Made by a program: the position numbers and the translations under genes. A stretch of DNA of 64,000 bases from JBPOFM01 sp051252455 (lineage in GTDB: Bacteria > Bacteroidota > Bacteroidia > Flavobacteriales > Flavobacteriaceae). How positions within the stretch are numbered: position 1 is the first letter of the stretch; each line of letters begins with the position of its first letter. Under the pieces are notes generated by a model. The model was given only the letters and a program-made list of their open reading frames with translations. It was not told the origin of the DNA and did not search any database. Of the stretch, positions 44,231 to 53,395 are shown piece by piece. The DNA is taken from assembly GCA_051252455.1 (NCBI GenBank), contig JBPOFM010000005.1:62001-126000 (forward strand), in the 5' to 3' direction.

Positions 44231-44262
44231 AAAAAGTACCGTTGCAAGCAACGGTACTTTTT
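44231..44262. terminator. Bidirectional intrinsic terminator
   Basis: A perfect 15-bp stem, AAAAAGTACCGTTGC (44231-44245) with its complement at 44248-44262, has only a tiny loop and is flanked by A on the left and T on the right. It ends the catalase mRNA on the minus strand. Confidence 0.9.
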
Positions 44263-44300
44263 TTATTTATAACTAATTGAACTCTACAAATGGTTTGCTA

Positions 44301-46445
44301 TCAAACAGGAATGCTATCTGTAATTTCCATTCGGTCCCAATTTCTATGTTTGGCAATGCTTTTTATGAAATTTGAAGGACTCTCATTGATATGAACCGCT
44401 GCATCTTTCTTATGTTTAGAAACATAGCTTGCATCCAAAATGGCTTCCCCTTCTCCATCAACCGCAATCGCTTTACAATGTTTGAAAGTTTCATTTACGA
44501 ACTTTAAATATTTACCATTTTTCATGAGCATATCCACCGATTTCTTGTCTCCAGGGATATAAATGGCATCAAATAAAACGGATTCCGTGGTCATAATAGA
44601 CGCATCAACCTTATGTTCATTTGTTTCGTTACAGGTAATAGTCCCTCCATGAGGACCAATTAGTTTCACCATCGCTCCCTCTTTTTCCAATGCTTTTTTC
44701 ATGGCTGTGTAAGACTTATGGTTGAACCCGTCTGCAGCCAAGACTGCAATTTGACGTGTGGCAATACTGTCAAATTTTGTATTGTCTTGACTTAAAGCAG
44801 GCGACTTGTCCAAATAATTTTTCTTCTTGCCTGGCTGATGTTTGTTGACATCTGCATCAGCACCGATCGCTTGATTAACAGGCTGGTCAACGCTTGTAGG
44901 TACTTTTAGACCAAGTCCTTCTGCCACTTTTTTAGAAAGGTTATCGTCGATTTGTGCGATCATGTACAACATACGTTCCTTTATATAATCATGCTCACAT
45001 TTTCCTAATTCGAACGTGTAGGCATCTGCAACATGTTTTTGCTCCCATTTAGCCAAACTTCTATAGAATAAAGCTGGTTGTGAAAAGTGATCGCTAAAAC
45101 TTGCACTACGAGTTCGAATTTTCTTCGCATCGATGCGCTCTTCATAAGACGTAAATGCGCCTTCAGCCATCTTTGATAAGTGTGGGCAACCACCACTTAA
45201 GCTGTTTGGAAAATAAGCGGTCTGTCCAGTCGGAATTGCCATTTGCATGTGACCGTCCCTCTGATTGTTGTGAATATCCTTAATCGGACGATTGATAGGA
45301 ATCTGGTGGAAGTTCGGACTGCCCAAACGTGATAATTGTGTGTCTCTATATGAAAACAAACGTCCTTGCAACAATGGATCATTACTGAAATCAAGTCCTG
45401 GAACGATATGTCCTGGTAAAAAAGCTACCTGTTCCGTCTCTGCGAAGAAATTCTCGGGATTTTTATTCAAAGTCATTTTTCCAACAATGGTGACTGGCAC
45501 CATTTCTTCTGGAATCAATTTCGTAGGGTCCAAAAGGTCAAAGTCGTATTTATGTTCATCTTCTTCTGGAACAATTTGTAGTCCCAATTCCCATTCAGGG
45601 AAATGTCCAGCTTCAATGGCATCCCAAAGGTCACGTCTATGAAAATCGGCATCTGCGCCATTGATTTTAACGGCTTCTTCCCAAGTCACGGAATGTACTC
45701 CCAATTTTGGTTTCCAATGGAATTTGACAAAATGAGATTCCCCTTGATCATTGATCAAACGAAAAGTATGGATTCCAAACCCTTCCATCATACGAAAACT
45801 TCTTGGAATGGCTCGATCGCTCATCGCCCAAATATGGTTATGAAGTGTTTCAGTACTACGTGAAACAAAATCGTAAAACGTGTCGTGTGCAGAAGCCGCT
45901 TGTGGAATTTCCTTATTTGGTTCTGGTTTCACAGAATGTATCAAATCAGGAAATTTCATAGCATCCTGAATAAAGAAAATCGGCATATTATTACCGACCA
46001 AATCCCAAGTGCCTTCTTCGGTATAAAATTTAACCGCAAAACCTCGTACGTCTCTTGCCAAATCTGGAGAACCTTTTGAGCCTGCGACCGTTGAGAAACG
46101 AACAAATACTGGTGTTTTCCTGTTGGTATCATTAAAAATACCCGCTTTGGTATATTTTTCCATGCTTTGGTATAATTCAAAATAGCCGTGTGCGCCGCTA
46201 CCTCGTGCATGTACGATGCGTTCCGGAATACGTTCGTGGTCAAAATGTGTTATTTTTTCACGTAATAAAAAGTCTTCAAGCAAGGTTGAACCGCGTTCGC
46301 CGGACTTTAAAGAATTGTTGGTATCATTGACCAATAAACCTTGATTTGTGGTCATTGCTTTATTTTCAGAAGCTTGATGAAAACCTTCAAGATCCTTTGC
46401 TTTTTTTGAAATTTCCTTTTTTGAGTTGGATTTTTGCTTTGCCAT
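44301..46445 (-). CDS. katE: Large-subunit catalase (HPII type)
   Basis: The 714-aa protein is a clade 2 large catalase. Heme-site residues are in V-H-A-R-G-S-G-A-H-G near 81-90, V-R-F-S-T-V-A-G near 118, the asparagine in V-G-N-N-M-P, and the proximal Tyr in R-L-F-S-Y-R-D-T-Q. A C-terminal class I glutamine amidotransferase-like domain (about 575-710, with A-V-L-A-A-D-G-F and I-Y-I-P-G-D) is present, as in E. coli HPII. It breaks down hydrogen peroxide in the cytoplasm. A Lys/Ser-rich 30-residue leader precedes the core. Confidence 0.95.
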   Translation of the reverse strand: MAKQKSNSKKEISKKAKDLEGFHQASENKAMTTNQGLLVNDTNNSLKSGERGSTLLEDFLLREKITHFDHERIPERIVHARGSGAHGYFELYQSMEKYTKAGIFNDTNRKTPVFVRFSTVAGSKGSPDLARDVRGFAVKFYTEEGTWDLVGNNMPIFFIQDAMKFPDLIHSVKPEPNKEIPQAASAHDTFYDFVSRSTETLHNHIWAMSDRAIPRSFRMMEGFGIHTFRLINDQGESHFVKFHWKPKLGVHSVTWEEAVKINGADADFHRRDLWDAIEAGHFPEWELGLQIVPEEDEHKYDFDLLDPTKLIPEEMVPVTIVGKMTLNKNPENFFAETEQVAFLPGHIVPGLDFSNDPLLQGRLFSYRDTQLSRLGSPNFHQIPINRPIKDIHNNQRDGHMQMAIPTGQTAYFPNSLSGGCPHLSKMAEGAFTSYEERIDAKKIRTRSASFSDHFSQPALFYRSLAKWEQKHVADAYTFELGKCEHDYIKERMLYMIAQIDDNLSKKVAEGLGLKVPTSVDQPVNQAIGADADVNKHQPGKKKNYLDKSPALSQDNTKFDSIATRQIAVLAADGFNHKSYTAMKKALEKEGAMVKLIGPHGGTITCNETNEHKVDASIMTTESVLFDAIYIPGDKKSVDMLMKNGKYLKFVNETFKHCKAIAVDGEGEAILDASYVSKHKKDAAVHINESPSNFIKSIAKHRNWDRMEITDSIPV

Positions 46446-46703
46446 TGTATTTGTTTAAAGTGAGAGATATTTTGATAAATGTAACAGTTATCATAATCAT
46501 TTATTATTCTGATTCATTTTAAGATTAACGGTATCGATTCATAAAAAATTCCCGAAGCGAATTGCATTGAATATACACAGGTCAATTTAACATAGTTTCA
46601 TTTTGAAGTATTTGAGTCAATATCTACTACTATAGAGCCAAAAAGCACGAACCGTCAGAGTTATCTTTATAACGTTAAATATATTAATAAATTAAGATAA
46701 GAT

Positions 46704-47444
46704 ATGGGATTAGAAAATAGAGTTATGATCATTACAGGAGCATCAAGTGGTATTGGAGAAGCAACTTCAAGAAAATTGTCAAGGCATGGAGCAAGTGTGG
46801 TTTTGATGGCAAGAAGTGAGGATAAATTAGAAGAATTGAAAAACAGTATCATCAATAGCGGCGGAAAAGCTATGGTAGCCACTGGAGATGTAACTAAAAA
46901 TGAAGATTTTAAAAAAGTCGTCGAAAAAGCAGTTAAAGAATTTGGAAAGGTGGATGCTTTGATCAATAATGCTGGTTTGATGCCATTGTCTTTTATCGAA
47001 AAGTTAAAGATAGATGAATGGGATAAGATGGTTGACGTCAACATAAAAGGTGTGCTCAATGGTGTTTCAGCAGTCTTACCACAGTTAATTGAGAACAAAG
47101 GTGGAGATATCATCAATATTTCGTCCATGGCTGCTCATCGCTATTTTCCGGGAGGAGCCGTATACTGTGCTACTAAATCTGCCGTAAAAATGTTTTCTGA
47201 AGGTCTGCGTCAAGAGTTGGCGCCAAAATATGGAATTAATGTCACATCTATTGAACCTGGTGCCGTAGCAACGAACTTAACTGATACGATTACCGATGAG
47301 GACATTAAAGAAAAAATGAAAGAGATGCAAAAAATGAACACGTTAGAGTCGGAAGACATTGCAAATGCCATTTATTACGCATTGTCTCAACCGAAACGAG
47401 TCAATATCAATGATGTATATATTGTTCCAAGTGAACAGGAATAA
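46704..47444 (+). CDS. SDR family oxidoreductase
   Basis: The 246-aa protein is a classical short-chain dehydrogenase: T-G-A-S-S-G-I-G cofactor loop near 12-19, N-N-A-G-L near 88, N-I-S-S near 138, and the catalytic Y-C-A-T-K. The basic residue after the second strand (M-A-R-S) suggests NADP. Substrate unknown; the sequence is like the YdfG/clavaldehyde-type group. Its promoter region is shared divergently with the catalase gene. Confidence 0.9.
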   Translation: MGLENRVMIITGASSGIGEATSRKLSRHGASVVLMARSEDKLEELKNSIINSGGKAMVATGDVTKNEDFKKVVEKAVKEFGKVDALINNAGLMPLSFIEKLKIDEWDKMVDVNIKGVLNGVSAVLPQLIENKGGDIINISSMAAHRYFPGGAVYCATKSAVKMFSEGLRQELAPKYGINVTSIEPGAVATNLTDTITDEDIKEKMKEMQKMNTLESEDIANAIYYALSQPKRVNINDVYIVPSEQE

Positions 47445-47464
47445 TTACAGGTTAAGATAATAGG

Positions 47465-47490
47465 AAAAAACCACCAATTGGTGGTTTTTT
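47465..47490. terminator. Bidirectional intrinsic terminator
   Basis: The perfect palindrome AAAAAACCACCA / TGGTGGTTTTTT around AATT lies between the convergent SDR gene and the stress operon and can work in both directions. Confidence 0.9.
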
Positions 47491-47524
47491 TCTGTCTCGC
47501 ATTTTGCCTTATACGAAGTATGAA

Positions 47525-48031
47525 TTACGCTTCGCCTCTAGCCGGATAATCCTTATCCAACACAAATTTAATGGCTTTCAAAATGTCATCAAATTCTGGT
47601 CGTGCGAATGGCATCGATTGAATCGATTCTGCATAGAGTGTTTGGTCTGGTCTAATCAGAAAAAGTCCAGGTTCTACAAACTGTTCCGGTTCTTCCTTAA
47701 TTCCTGATGAAATGAATAGTCCCCATTTTCGAGCTTCCTCAATTGGAAATTCATATCCTAACGGAATATCATCAATGTCCCAGTCTTTATATGTGGCTTT
47801 CGCTTTCTCTTCAGTATCAGAACTTATTGCTATAAAATTCACGCCTAGTTCTGTGAATTTAGACACTTTCGTCTGCAATTCTTCTAAATATTTCTTGCAT
47901 ACAGGACAGTGTTTGCCTCTGTAAACAATTAGCATTGTGAAATTCTTTGGATTTTGTTCACTCAATTTCCAGCGTGTATCGTTGACCAAATTGATTTCGA
48001 GATTCGGTGTTTTTTCTCTTGGTTTTATCAT
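47525..48031 (-). CDS. Peroxiredoxin-like (AhpC/TSA) protein
   Basis: The 168-aa protein has a thioredoxin fold with C42-P-V-C45 in R-G-K-H-C-P-V-C. That is a CxxC site rather than the single peroxidatic Cys of 2-Cys peroxiredoxins, so it may be a peroxiredoxin-like thiol reductase. It is the last gene of a five-gene minus-strand operon of redox proteins, 31 bp after the OsmC gene. Confidence 0.8.
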   Translation of the reverse strand: MIKPREKTPNLEINLVNDTRWKLSEQNPKNFTMLIVYRGKHCPVCKKYLEELQTKVSKFTELGVNFIAISSDTEEKAKATYKDWDIDDIPLGYEFPIEEARKWGLFISSGIKEEPEQFVEPGLFLIRPDQTLYAESIQSMPFARPEFDDILKAIKFVLDKDYPARGEA

Positions 48032-48062
48032 CTTGTTTTATTTAAAGTTTTTAAACTAGTTT

Positions 48063-48485
48063 TTATGACTTCTTCAAACTGGCTTTCAGTTGAATGTCGG
48101 TATCCAATAATTTTGAAATTGGACAATTCTCTTTTGCTTTTTTAGCAAGCTTTTGAAAGGTTTCATCATCTATTTCTGGAATATCCGCATCTAAGGTCAA
48201 GACAATTTTGGTGATGCTGCCATCCTCAAATGTCACATCAGCTTTGGTGTCCAAAGTAGTTGGGGTGAAACTTTCTTCACCCAAGAAGAAGCTCAATTGC
48301 ATCGAGAAGCATCCTGCGTGCGCTGCACCAATCAATTCTTCCGGATTTGTGCCTTTTGCATCTTCAAAACGCGTTTTGTATTCGTAATGACTTTTGTCCA
48401 ACACTTTGCTTTCCGTTGTCAACGTTCCTTTTCCGTCTTTTCCACCGCCTTTCCATTGGGCGCTTGCTGTTCTTGTGAATTTCAT
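48063..48485 (-). CDS. OsmC-family peroxidase
   Basis: The 140-aa protein has the OsmC fold with both active-site cysteines: C59 in A-H-A-G-C-F and C121 in E-N-C-P-I-S. These reduce organic hydroperoxides. The N terminus (S-A-Q-W-K-G-G-G-K-D-G-K-G) is typical of OsmC proper, rather than Ohr. It is the fourth gene of the stress operon. Confidence 0.9.
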   Translation of the reverse strand: MKFTRTASAQWKGGGKDGKGTLTTESKVLDKSHYEYKTRFEDAKGTNPEELIGAAHAGCFSMQLSFFLGEESFTPTTLDTKADVTFEDGSITKIVLTLDADIPEIDDETFQKLAKKAKENCPISKLLDTDIQLKASLKKS

Positions 48486-48511
48486 AATTTTATGTTTTAA
48501 TTGGTTATTGT

Positions 48512-48910
48512 TTACAGTGCCGATGCACCTGCTTTGGCAACTTCGTGGTCATCCTCTACAGAACTTCCACTGACGCCAATAGCACCAACAACTTCACCTT
48601 TGTTGTTTTTTAATGGAATTCCTCCAGGGAAACTAATCAATCCTCCATTGGAATGCTCAATATTATAAAGTGATTTACCAGGTTGCGACAACTTGCCGAT
48701 TTCACCTGTTTCCATATCAAAATAGCGAGCGGTCTTTGCTTTCTTGAGCGCAATGTCCGCACTTCCGAGCCATGCGCCATCCATACGTACAAAAGCAACC
48801 TGATTGGCACCAGCATCTACAACTGATATGTTCATTTTTAAATCCATTTCCACGGCTTTTTCTTTTGCCTTCTTGATAATGGTTTCTGCTTGTCCTAAAG
48901 TGATATTCAT
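48512..48910 (-). CDS. GlcG/HbpS family protein
   Basis: The 132-aa protein fits the GlcG/HbpS (DUF336) family: A-x-x-I-I-x-K-A near the start, S-V-V-D-A-G-A near 25, and G-G-I-P-L near 95 followed by G-A-I-G-V-S-G-S-S-V-E-D-D. HbpS binds heme and senses oxidative stress, while GlcG is of unknown role. No signal peptide, so cytoplasmic. Third gene of the stress operon. Confidence 0.85.
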   Translation of the reverse strand: MNITLGQAETIIKKAKEKAVEMDLKMNISVVDAGANQVAFVRMDGAWLGSADIALKKAKTARYFDMETGEIGKLSQPGKSLYNIEHSNGGLISFPGGIPLKNNKGEVVGAIGVSGSSVEDDHEVAKAGASAL

Positions 48911-48939
48911 ATTTCTATATTTTAATTTTCTATTATTAA

Positions 48940-50337
48940 TTATTTCTTTTTTGCTGGAAGTAAAATTGATTTCACATTGACAAATTCCATAATTCCAAAT
49001 CCTCCGTGTTCACGACCGTAACCAGAGTTTTTTGTGCCTCCGAACGGCATATTCGGTTGCGCCAAGCCATACATGTTGATATTGACCATTCCTGTATCAA
49101 AATGGGTTCGTGCCAATTCGATGGCTTTCTTTTCGTTTTTAGAGAAGATTCCGCCACCCAATCCGAATTGGCTATCGTTGGCGATTCGCATCGCATCTTC
49201 GTTGTCTTTGGCCTTAATCAAGGACGCCACAGGACCGAACAATTCATCGTCATACGCTGGTTGTCCAGGTTTTACATTTTCCAACACAGTAGCTGGATAG
49301 AAGTAGCCTTTCCCCTTTGGCAATTCGCCACCACAGGCAATCTTCGCGCCTTTCTTGACACTTTTTTCCACTTGTTCGTGCAATTTGTCTCTCAAATCCT
49401 TTCGTGCCATTGGTCCCATTTTGCTTTCTTTTTTGGTCGGGTCACCATAGGTTATGCTTTCCATTCCTTTCACAAAGGCATCACGGAACTCATCATATAC
49501 TTTTTCGGTCACAACAAAACGTTTGGCTGCAACACAGGTTTCTCCATTATTATAGACTCGACCTTGCACGCAGGTTTTTGCTGCCATTGCTATATCAGCA
49601 TCTTCCAATACCAAATAGGCGTCATTACTACCCAATTCCAAAACCGTTTTCTTAAGTTCCTCCCCAGCTTTTTTACCTATGATTCTTCCTGCTCCCGCAC
49701 TTCCCGTGAGGGTAACACCTCGCACCAACTTGTGCTCGATGATTTTATCAGATTGGTCGTGGTCAATAATCAAGACCGTAAACAAGTCTTTAGGCAAGCC
49801 AGCATCTTCATAGATTTTTTTGAGCATCAATGCGGAGCCCGTAACATTTTCAGCGTGCTTTAGAAGAACACCATTACCAGCCATTAAATTGACAATTGAA
49901 TAGCGTATCACTTGATAGGTTGGAAAATTCCAAGGTTGAATACCATAAATAACACCAAGTGGTGAATAGTTGATAATTCCACGACCACCATCAGGAAGTT
50001 CGCGTTCTTCATCTTTTAAAAATTCCTTGCCTTGTTTGGCGGTGTATTCGCAAATACCAGCGCACAATTCGATTTCTTGTTGACCATGTTTGAGCAGTTT
50101 GCCCATTTCCATTGTCATCAATTCTGTAAGCGCATCTTTCTCGGACATCAGCTTTTTTCCGATGGCTTTGATGATTTTTGCACGTTCATTAAGGGACACC
50201 AATCGCCATTTCTCAAAGGCTTTATGACAATTTTCTACTGCTTTTGTTGCCTTGTCGTCGCTGATGTGACTATATTTTTTAATGACCTTTTCAGTCGTTG
50301 GGTTTATTGTTGTAAACTCATTATTTTTTGTACTCAT
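48940..50337 (-). CDS. NAD(P)-dependent aldehyde dehydrogenase (succinate-semialdehyde type)
   Basis: The 465-aa enzyme has the aldehyde dehydrogenase catalytic pair C268 (N-G-E-T-C-V) and E234 (L-E-L-G), a cofactor region T-G-S-A-G-A-G near 211-217 and a typical P-W-N-F-P block at 135-139. The closest general type is the short succinate-semialdehyde dehydrogenase group, but the substrate is a guess. In this operon it probably oxidises reactive aldehydes. It lies 7 bp after the alkene reductase gene. Confidence 0.9.
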   Translation of the reverse strand: MSTKNNEFTTINPTTEKVIKKYSHISDDKATKAVENCHKAFEKWRLVSLNERAKIIKAIGKKLMSEKDALTELMTMEMGKLLKHGQQEIELCAGICEYTAKQGKEFLKDEERELPDGGRGIINYSPLGVIYGIQPWNFPTYQVIRYSIVNLMAGNGVLLKHAENVTGSALMLKKIYEDAGLPKDLFTVLIIDHDQSDKIIEHKLVRGVTLTGSAGAGRIIGKKAGEELKKTVLELGSNDAYLVLEDADIAMAAKTCVQGRVYNNGETCVAAKRFVVTEKVYDEFRDAFVKGMESITYGDPTKKESKMGPMARKDLRDKLHEQVEKSVKKGAKIACGGELPKGKGYFYPATVLENVKPGQPAYDDELFGPVASLIKAKDNEDAMRIANDSQFGLGGGIFSKNEKKAIELARTHFDTGMVNINMYGLAQPNMPFGGTKNSGYGREHGGFGIMEFVNVKSILLPAKKK

Positions 50338-50344
50338 AGTTTTT

Positions 50345-51460
50345 TTATTTAGGAATTAAATCTCTAGTCTTTGCTTTATAATCGGTATAACCTTCGGGAC
50401 CGGTTGTGTAGAACGTTTCAGTATCCCATTGCGCGGTTGCAATGTTGTCTCTAAAGCGACCCACCAAATCAGGATTGGAAATGTATAATTTTGCGAAAGA
50501 CACTAAATCGGCATCGCCATCTTCTATGACCTTATTGGCTTTTTCTTTATCGAAATCAGTGTTAATCATCAACGTTCCGCTGTATTTTGGACGATAATGT
50601 TTTGCAATGTCTTGAACGGCAAACTCCACATCGGACACGTCATTGAAAGGTTCAGATAAATGGATATAGGCCAAATCATAGTGCTTGTCCAAACGTTCAA
50701 TGATGTAATCGAAGGTTGGAATCGTGTCTTTATCCATCGTCATACCGAAAATACCGTGAAGCGATGGATTAAAACGTGTTCCTATTCTATTTTCTGGAAC
50801 TACCTGTTTGATGGCATCCAAAACTTCAAAATAGAAACGAGCGCGATTCTTGATGCTCCCTCCATATTCATCATCCCTATGGTTACTAGTTCCATTGAAG
50901 AATTGATGGAATAAATACCCATTGGATGAATGAATTTCCACGCCATCAAAGCCTGCTTCCACAGCATTTTTTGCAGCTTGCTGAAAATCTCTTACCGTAA
51001 TTTTAATTTCTTCTAAAGTCATTGCCTTTGGAGTTACTGTATCTTTAAAACCATCTGGAGTGAAAGATTTTGCATTCGGATTTAAAGCCGAAGGTGCCAA
51101 TGGTAACTCACCGTTATGAAAATCAGGGTGTGACATGCGTCCCACATGCCATAATTGGATAAAAATCTTTCCACCAGCCTCATGGACTGATTTGGTGACC
51201 TTTTTCCAACCTTCTACTTGTTGTTTATTATGGATTCCTGCCGTATGGATATACCCAACGGCTTGCTTGGATACTTGTGAGCCTTCAGTAATAATCAAGC
51301 CTGCAGTTGCTCTTTGCGTATAATAAGGAACATGTAAGTCTTGTGTTGGTGCTTGAAATTCGTTTTTGGCGCGGCTTCTAGTCATTGGCGCCATAACCAC
51401 TCGATTTGACAATTCTAAATTGCCGATTTTGTATGATTGTAAAACTGATTGTTCTTTCAT
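50345..51460 (-). CDS. Old-yellow-enzyme alkene reductase
   Basis: The 371-aa protein is a flavin alkene reductase of the NemA/OYE class. Landmarks are M-A-P-M-T-R-S-R-A near 22, W-H-V-G-R near 104, the substrate-binding H-S-S-N near 178, and Y-G-G-S-I-K-N-R-A-R-F near 198. It reduces the C=C bond of enones, maleimides and nitro-olefins with NADPH. As first gene of the operon it points to electrophile detoxification as the shared role. Confidence 0.95.
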   Translation of the reverse strand: MKEQSVLQSYKIGNLELSNRVVMAPMTRSRAKNEFQAPTQDLHVPYYTQRATAGLIITEGSQVSKQAVGYIHTAGIHNKQQVEGWKKVTKSVHEAGGKIFIQLWHVGRMSHPDFHNGELPLAPSALNPNAKSFTPDGFKDTVTPKAMTLEEIKITVRDFQQAAKNAVEAGFDGVEIHSSNGYLFHQFFNGTSNHRDDEYGGSIKNRARFYFEVLDAIKQVVPENRIGTRFNPSLHGIFGMTMDKDTIPTFDYIIERLDKHYDLAYIHLSEPFNDVSDVEFAVQDIAKHYRPKYSGTLMINTDFDKEKANKVIEDGDADLVSFAKLYISNPDLVGRFRDNIATAQWDTETFYTTGPEGYTDYKAKTRDLIPK

Positions 51461-51814
51461 AAATTAATTTAAATGTTGTTTTATTTTAAGTAAAAAAAGG
51501 CGTTTACTTCCATAATCATGTTAACGTCATATTATATAACCATTCCTATAAAAGACGAACGAACTTCAATACTTTAACTAAAATTACGACAAACAAACCT
51601 TGGCTAAAAATGAAAATAGTGGATGAGATAAGGTCTTAAGTGATTGCGTCAATAAACGCAGAAACCTTAAGTTTTACTTAACAGTATGGATGATACTAAA
51701 TTTCGAACTTTGTAAAAGGCAATAATCTTTACAATCTTGAATGATTTTAACTAATCTATAGTTAGTGCCGAAAACGGATAATTTTATCCATAAAATTTAT
51801 AAAAAACAAAGACA
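51461..51814. other. Divergent promoter region with hairpin
   Basis: This 354-bp region lies between the stress operon and the first YtxH-like gene, transcribed apart. CTTAAG at about 51633-51638 and again at 51666-51671 bracket a GCGT/ACGC stem, giving a possible cruciform or operator. No gene was found. Confidence 0.4.
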
Positions 51815-52054
51815 ATGAAAAAACAACAAGGAACAGGTCTTTTGGCCATATTAGGAATCGCAGCAGGCGCATTTGCATGGTACAAATACAAAAACATGTC
51901 ACCAGAAAAAAAACAAGAAATACGTGGTAAAGTTAATCATGTAAGTCAGCAATTTAAAGATACCATTAGCAATGTTGAATCTTCTATTTCACAAAAGTAT
52001 GGTGAAATAAAAAACGGTGCGACAAGAGAAGTTGAAGATATCACAAATCGATAG
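51815..52054 (+). CDS. YtxH-like small stress protein A
   Basis: The 79-aa protein has a short membrane or amphipathic segment G-L-L-A-I-L-G-I-A-A-G-A-F-A-W, a K-Y-K-N-M-S-P-E-K-K-Q motif and a coiled-coil-like tail. It is close to the second copy at 52973 and resembles the YtxH family of stress-induced envelope proteins. Function unknown. A clear terminator follows. Confidence 0.7.
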   Translation: MKKQQGTGLLAILGIAAGAFAWYKYKNMSPEKKQEIRGKVNHVSQQFKDTISNVESSISQKYGEIKNGATREVEDITNR

Positions 52055-52075
52055 ATTCTGTGTTTATGATAAAAC

Positions 52076-52105
52076 AAAAAATCCCATCAACATGGGATTT
52101 TTTTT
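52076..52105 (+). terminator. Intrinsic terminator of YtxH-like gene A
   Basis: ATCCCAT (52081-52087), a CAAC loop and ATGGGAT (52092-52098) are followed by a run of eight T; A residues precede the stem. Confidence 0.9.
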
Positions 52106-52135
52106 ATGTTCATATATAAAATATTGAAGAATTCG

Positions 52136-52765
52136 CTATTTAGTAGAATCTGCAATATCCGATTCAAGAATAATGTTTTTCGTTGCTACAAAAATGTTGT
52201 CTTTCTTTTCAAGTACAAGGATTGTGTCCATTCCTTTTTTTGCCAAACGTTTGCGACACGATTTGCTCAAAAAAGGATCATTTTCGAAAAGAAATGCATT
52301 CAAAGCATACTCTTCTTTACCTGGTTCTTTTATTACTGGATGAATATGTTTTAATTCTCTATATTGAATAAAATTACCCGGAACGAAAGTGTAAAATGTA
52401 TATCGACCGTCCGCATCTGTTTTTACCCACCCTCTGTGGTGAACATAGCGTTTATCATTATTCATTTTCAATTCATAATCTCCGTCTTCATCTGGTTGTG
52501 AAATATATAATATGACATCTTTAGCAGGGGTTAATCCATCGCTTTGAAAGATGGTTCCTGTAATCATCAATTTATCTTGTTTTGTTGCAAAATCGGGAAT
52601 GGTATCCGTATTGTTCAATTGTTGTTCTGAATAATCATAAAGAGCACTACGATTTAAATAATCAGAAGGAATCTCATCTGTACTATTTGCAGAAGTTTGC
52701 GCAAAGGAGATTTGAGATGAGATTATAAAACACGTTAAGTAAAGTAAGCTGAACAAATTTTTCAT
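52136..52765 (-). CDS. Exported intradiol-dioxygenase-like protein
   Basis: The 209-aa protein has a signal peptide (about 1-22) and the beta-sandwich of intradiol ring-cleavage dioxygenases: I-T-G-T-I-F-Q-S-D-G near 69, R-G-W-V-K-T-D-A-D-G-R-Y-T-F-Y-T near 111, and H-I-H-P near 140. The Tyr and His residues at these sites bind Fe(III) in true catechol dioxygenases. Enzyme length is normally larger, and an exported one is unusual, so catalysis is not certain. Confidence 0.75.
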   Translation of the reverse strand: MKNLFSLLYLTCFIISSQISFAQTSANSTDEIPSDYLNRSALYDYSEQQLNNTDTIPDFATKQDKLMITGTIFQSDGLTPAKDVILYISQPDEDGDYELKMNNDKRYVHHRGWVKTDADGRYTFYTFVPGNFIQYRELKHIHPVIKEPGKEEYALNAFLFENDPFLSKSCRKRLAKKGMDTILVLEKKDNIFVATKNIILESDIADSTK

Positions 52766-52972
52766 GGGACTTGATTTATTAATGAGTTTAAAATTAAAGC
52801 ATTAGGAAGTCTGCCAATAATAAATCTTATGAACGCAATTATTTTACGACGAAGTGAAATGCCATGTCTAGTTTCTTCGATGAAAGGAGCATTAAAAATT
52901 TAATATATTAGTTTATTATGAACTTTTTAATAACCTATATTTATCGTATCTTTAAGAGAAACAAAATAAATT

Positions 52973-53242
52973 ATGGAAAAACAACAGAAAAAAGGTCTTT
53001 TGGCCTTATTGGGAATTGGAGCAGGAGTTTTTGCTTGGTGGAAGTATAAAAATATGGATCCTGAAAAGAAAGAACAACTACATGCTCAAGTGAATGAAGC
53101 TGGGCAAAAAGTAAAAGACACAATCAATGATGTTGGACAAAAAATGAAAGAAACTGCTCATGATGTAGAGACAACCGTAAAAGAAAAATATGATCAACTG
53201 AAAAATAATGTTGAAAAGCCGGTCGATGACATCAATACATAA
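52973..53242 (+). CDS. YtxH-like small stress protein B
   Basis: The 89-aa protein is a paralogue of the 79-aa protein at 51815. The two share K-K-G-L-L-A-x-L-G-I-x-A-G-x-F-A-W and K-Y-K-N-M. Here the tail is longer, with repeated V-K-D-T-I/M-K-E-T heptads that resemble LEA-type amphipathic helices. An exported intradiol-like gene lies between the two copies on the other strand. Confidence 0.7.
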   Translation: MEKQQKKGLLALLGIGAGVFAWWKYKNMDPEKKEQLHAQVNEAGQKVKDTINDVGQKMKETAHDVETTVKEKYDQLKNNVEKPVDDINT

Positions 53243-53343
53243 AATCAGTTTACACATTAAGAATCTCTGGAAAGGGATTTTTTGTTTTGCACAAATGATG
53301 ATGTTTTAAGTTTTCATTCATGCATCGTTCCTAGCAAAACTAA

Positions 53344-53373
53344 AAAGCAGATAAGTGTACAATTATCTGCTTT
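53344..53373 (-). terminator. Hairpin, probable terminator of the 53396 gene
   Basis: AAAGCAGATAA (53344-53354) pairs with TTATCTGCTTT (53363-53373), loop of eight. On the minus strand the hairpin is followed by a T-rich tract. Confidence 0.75.
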
Positions 53374-53395
53374 CAATTAGGTTGTTAGCTATTAT

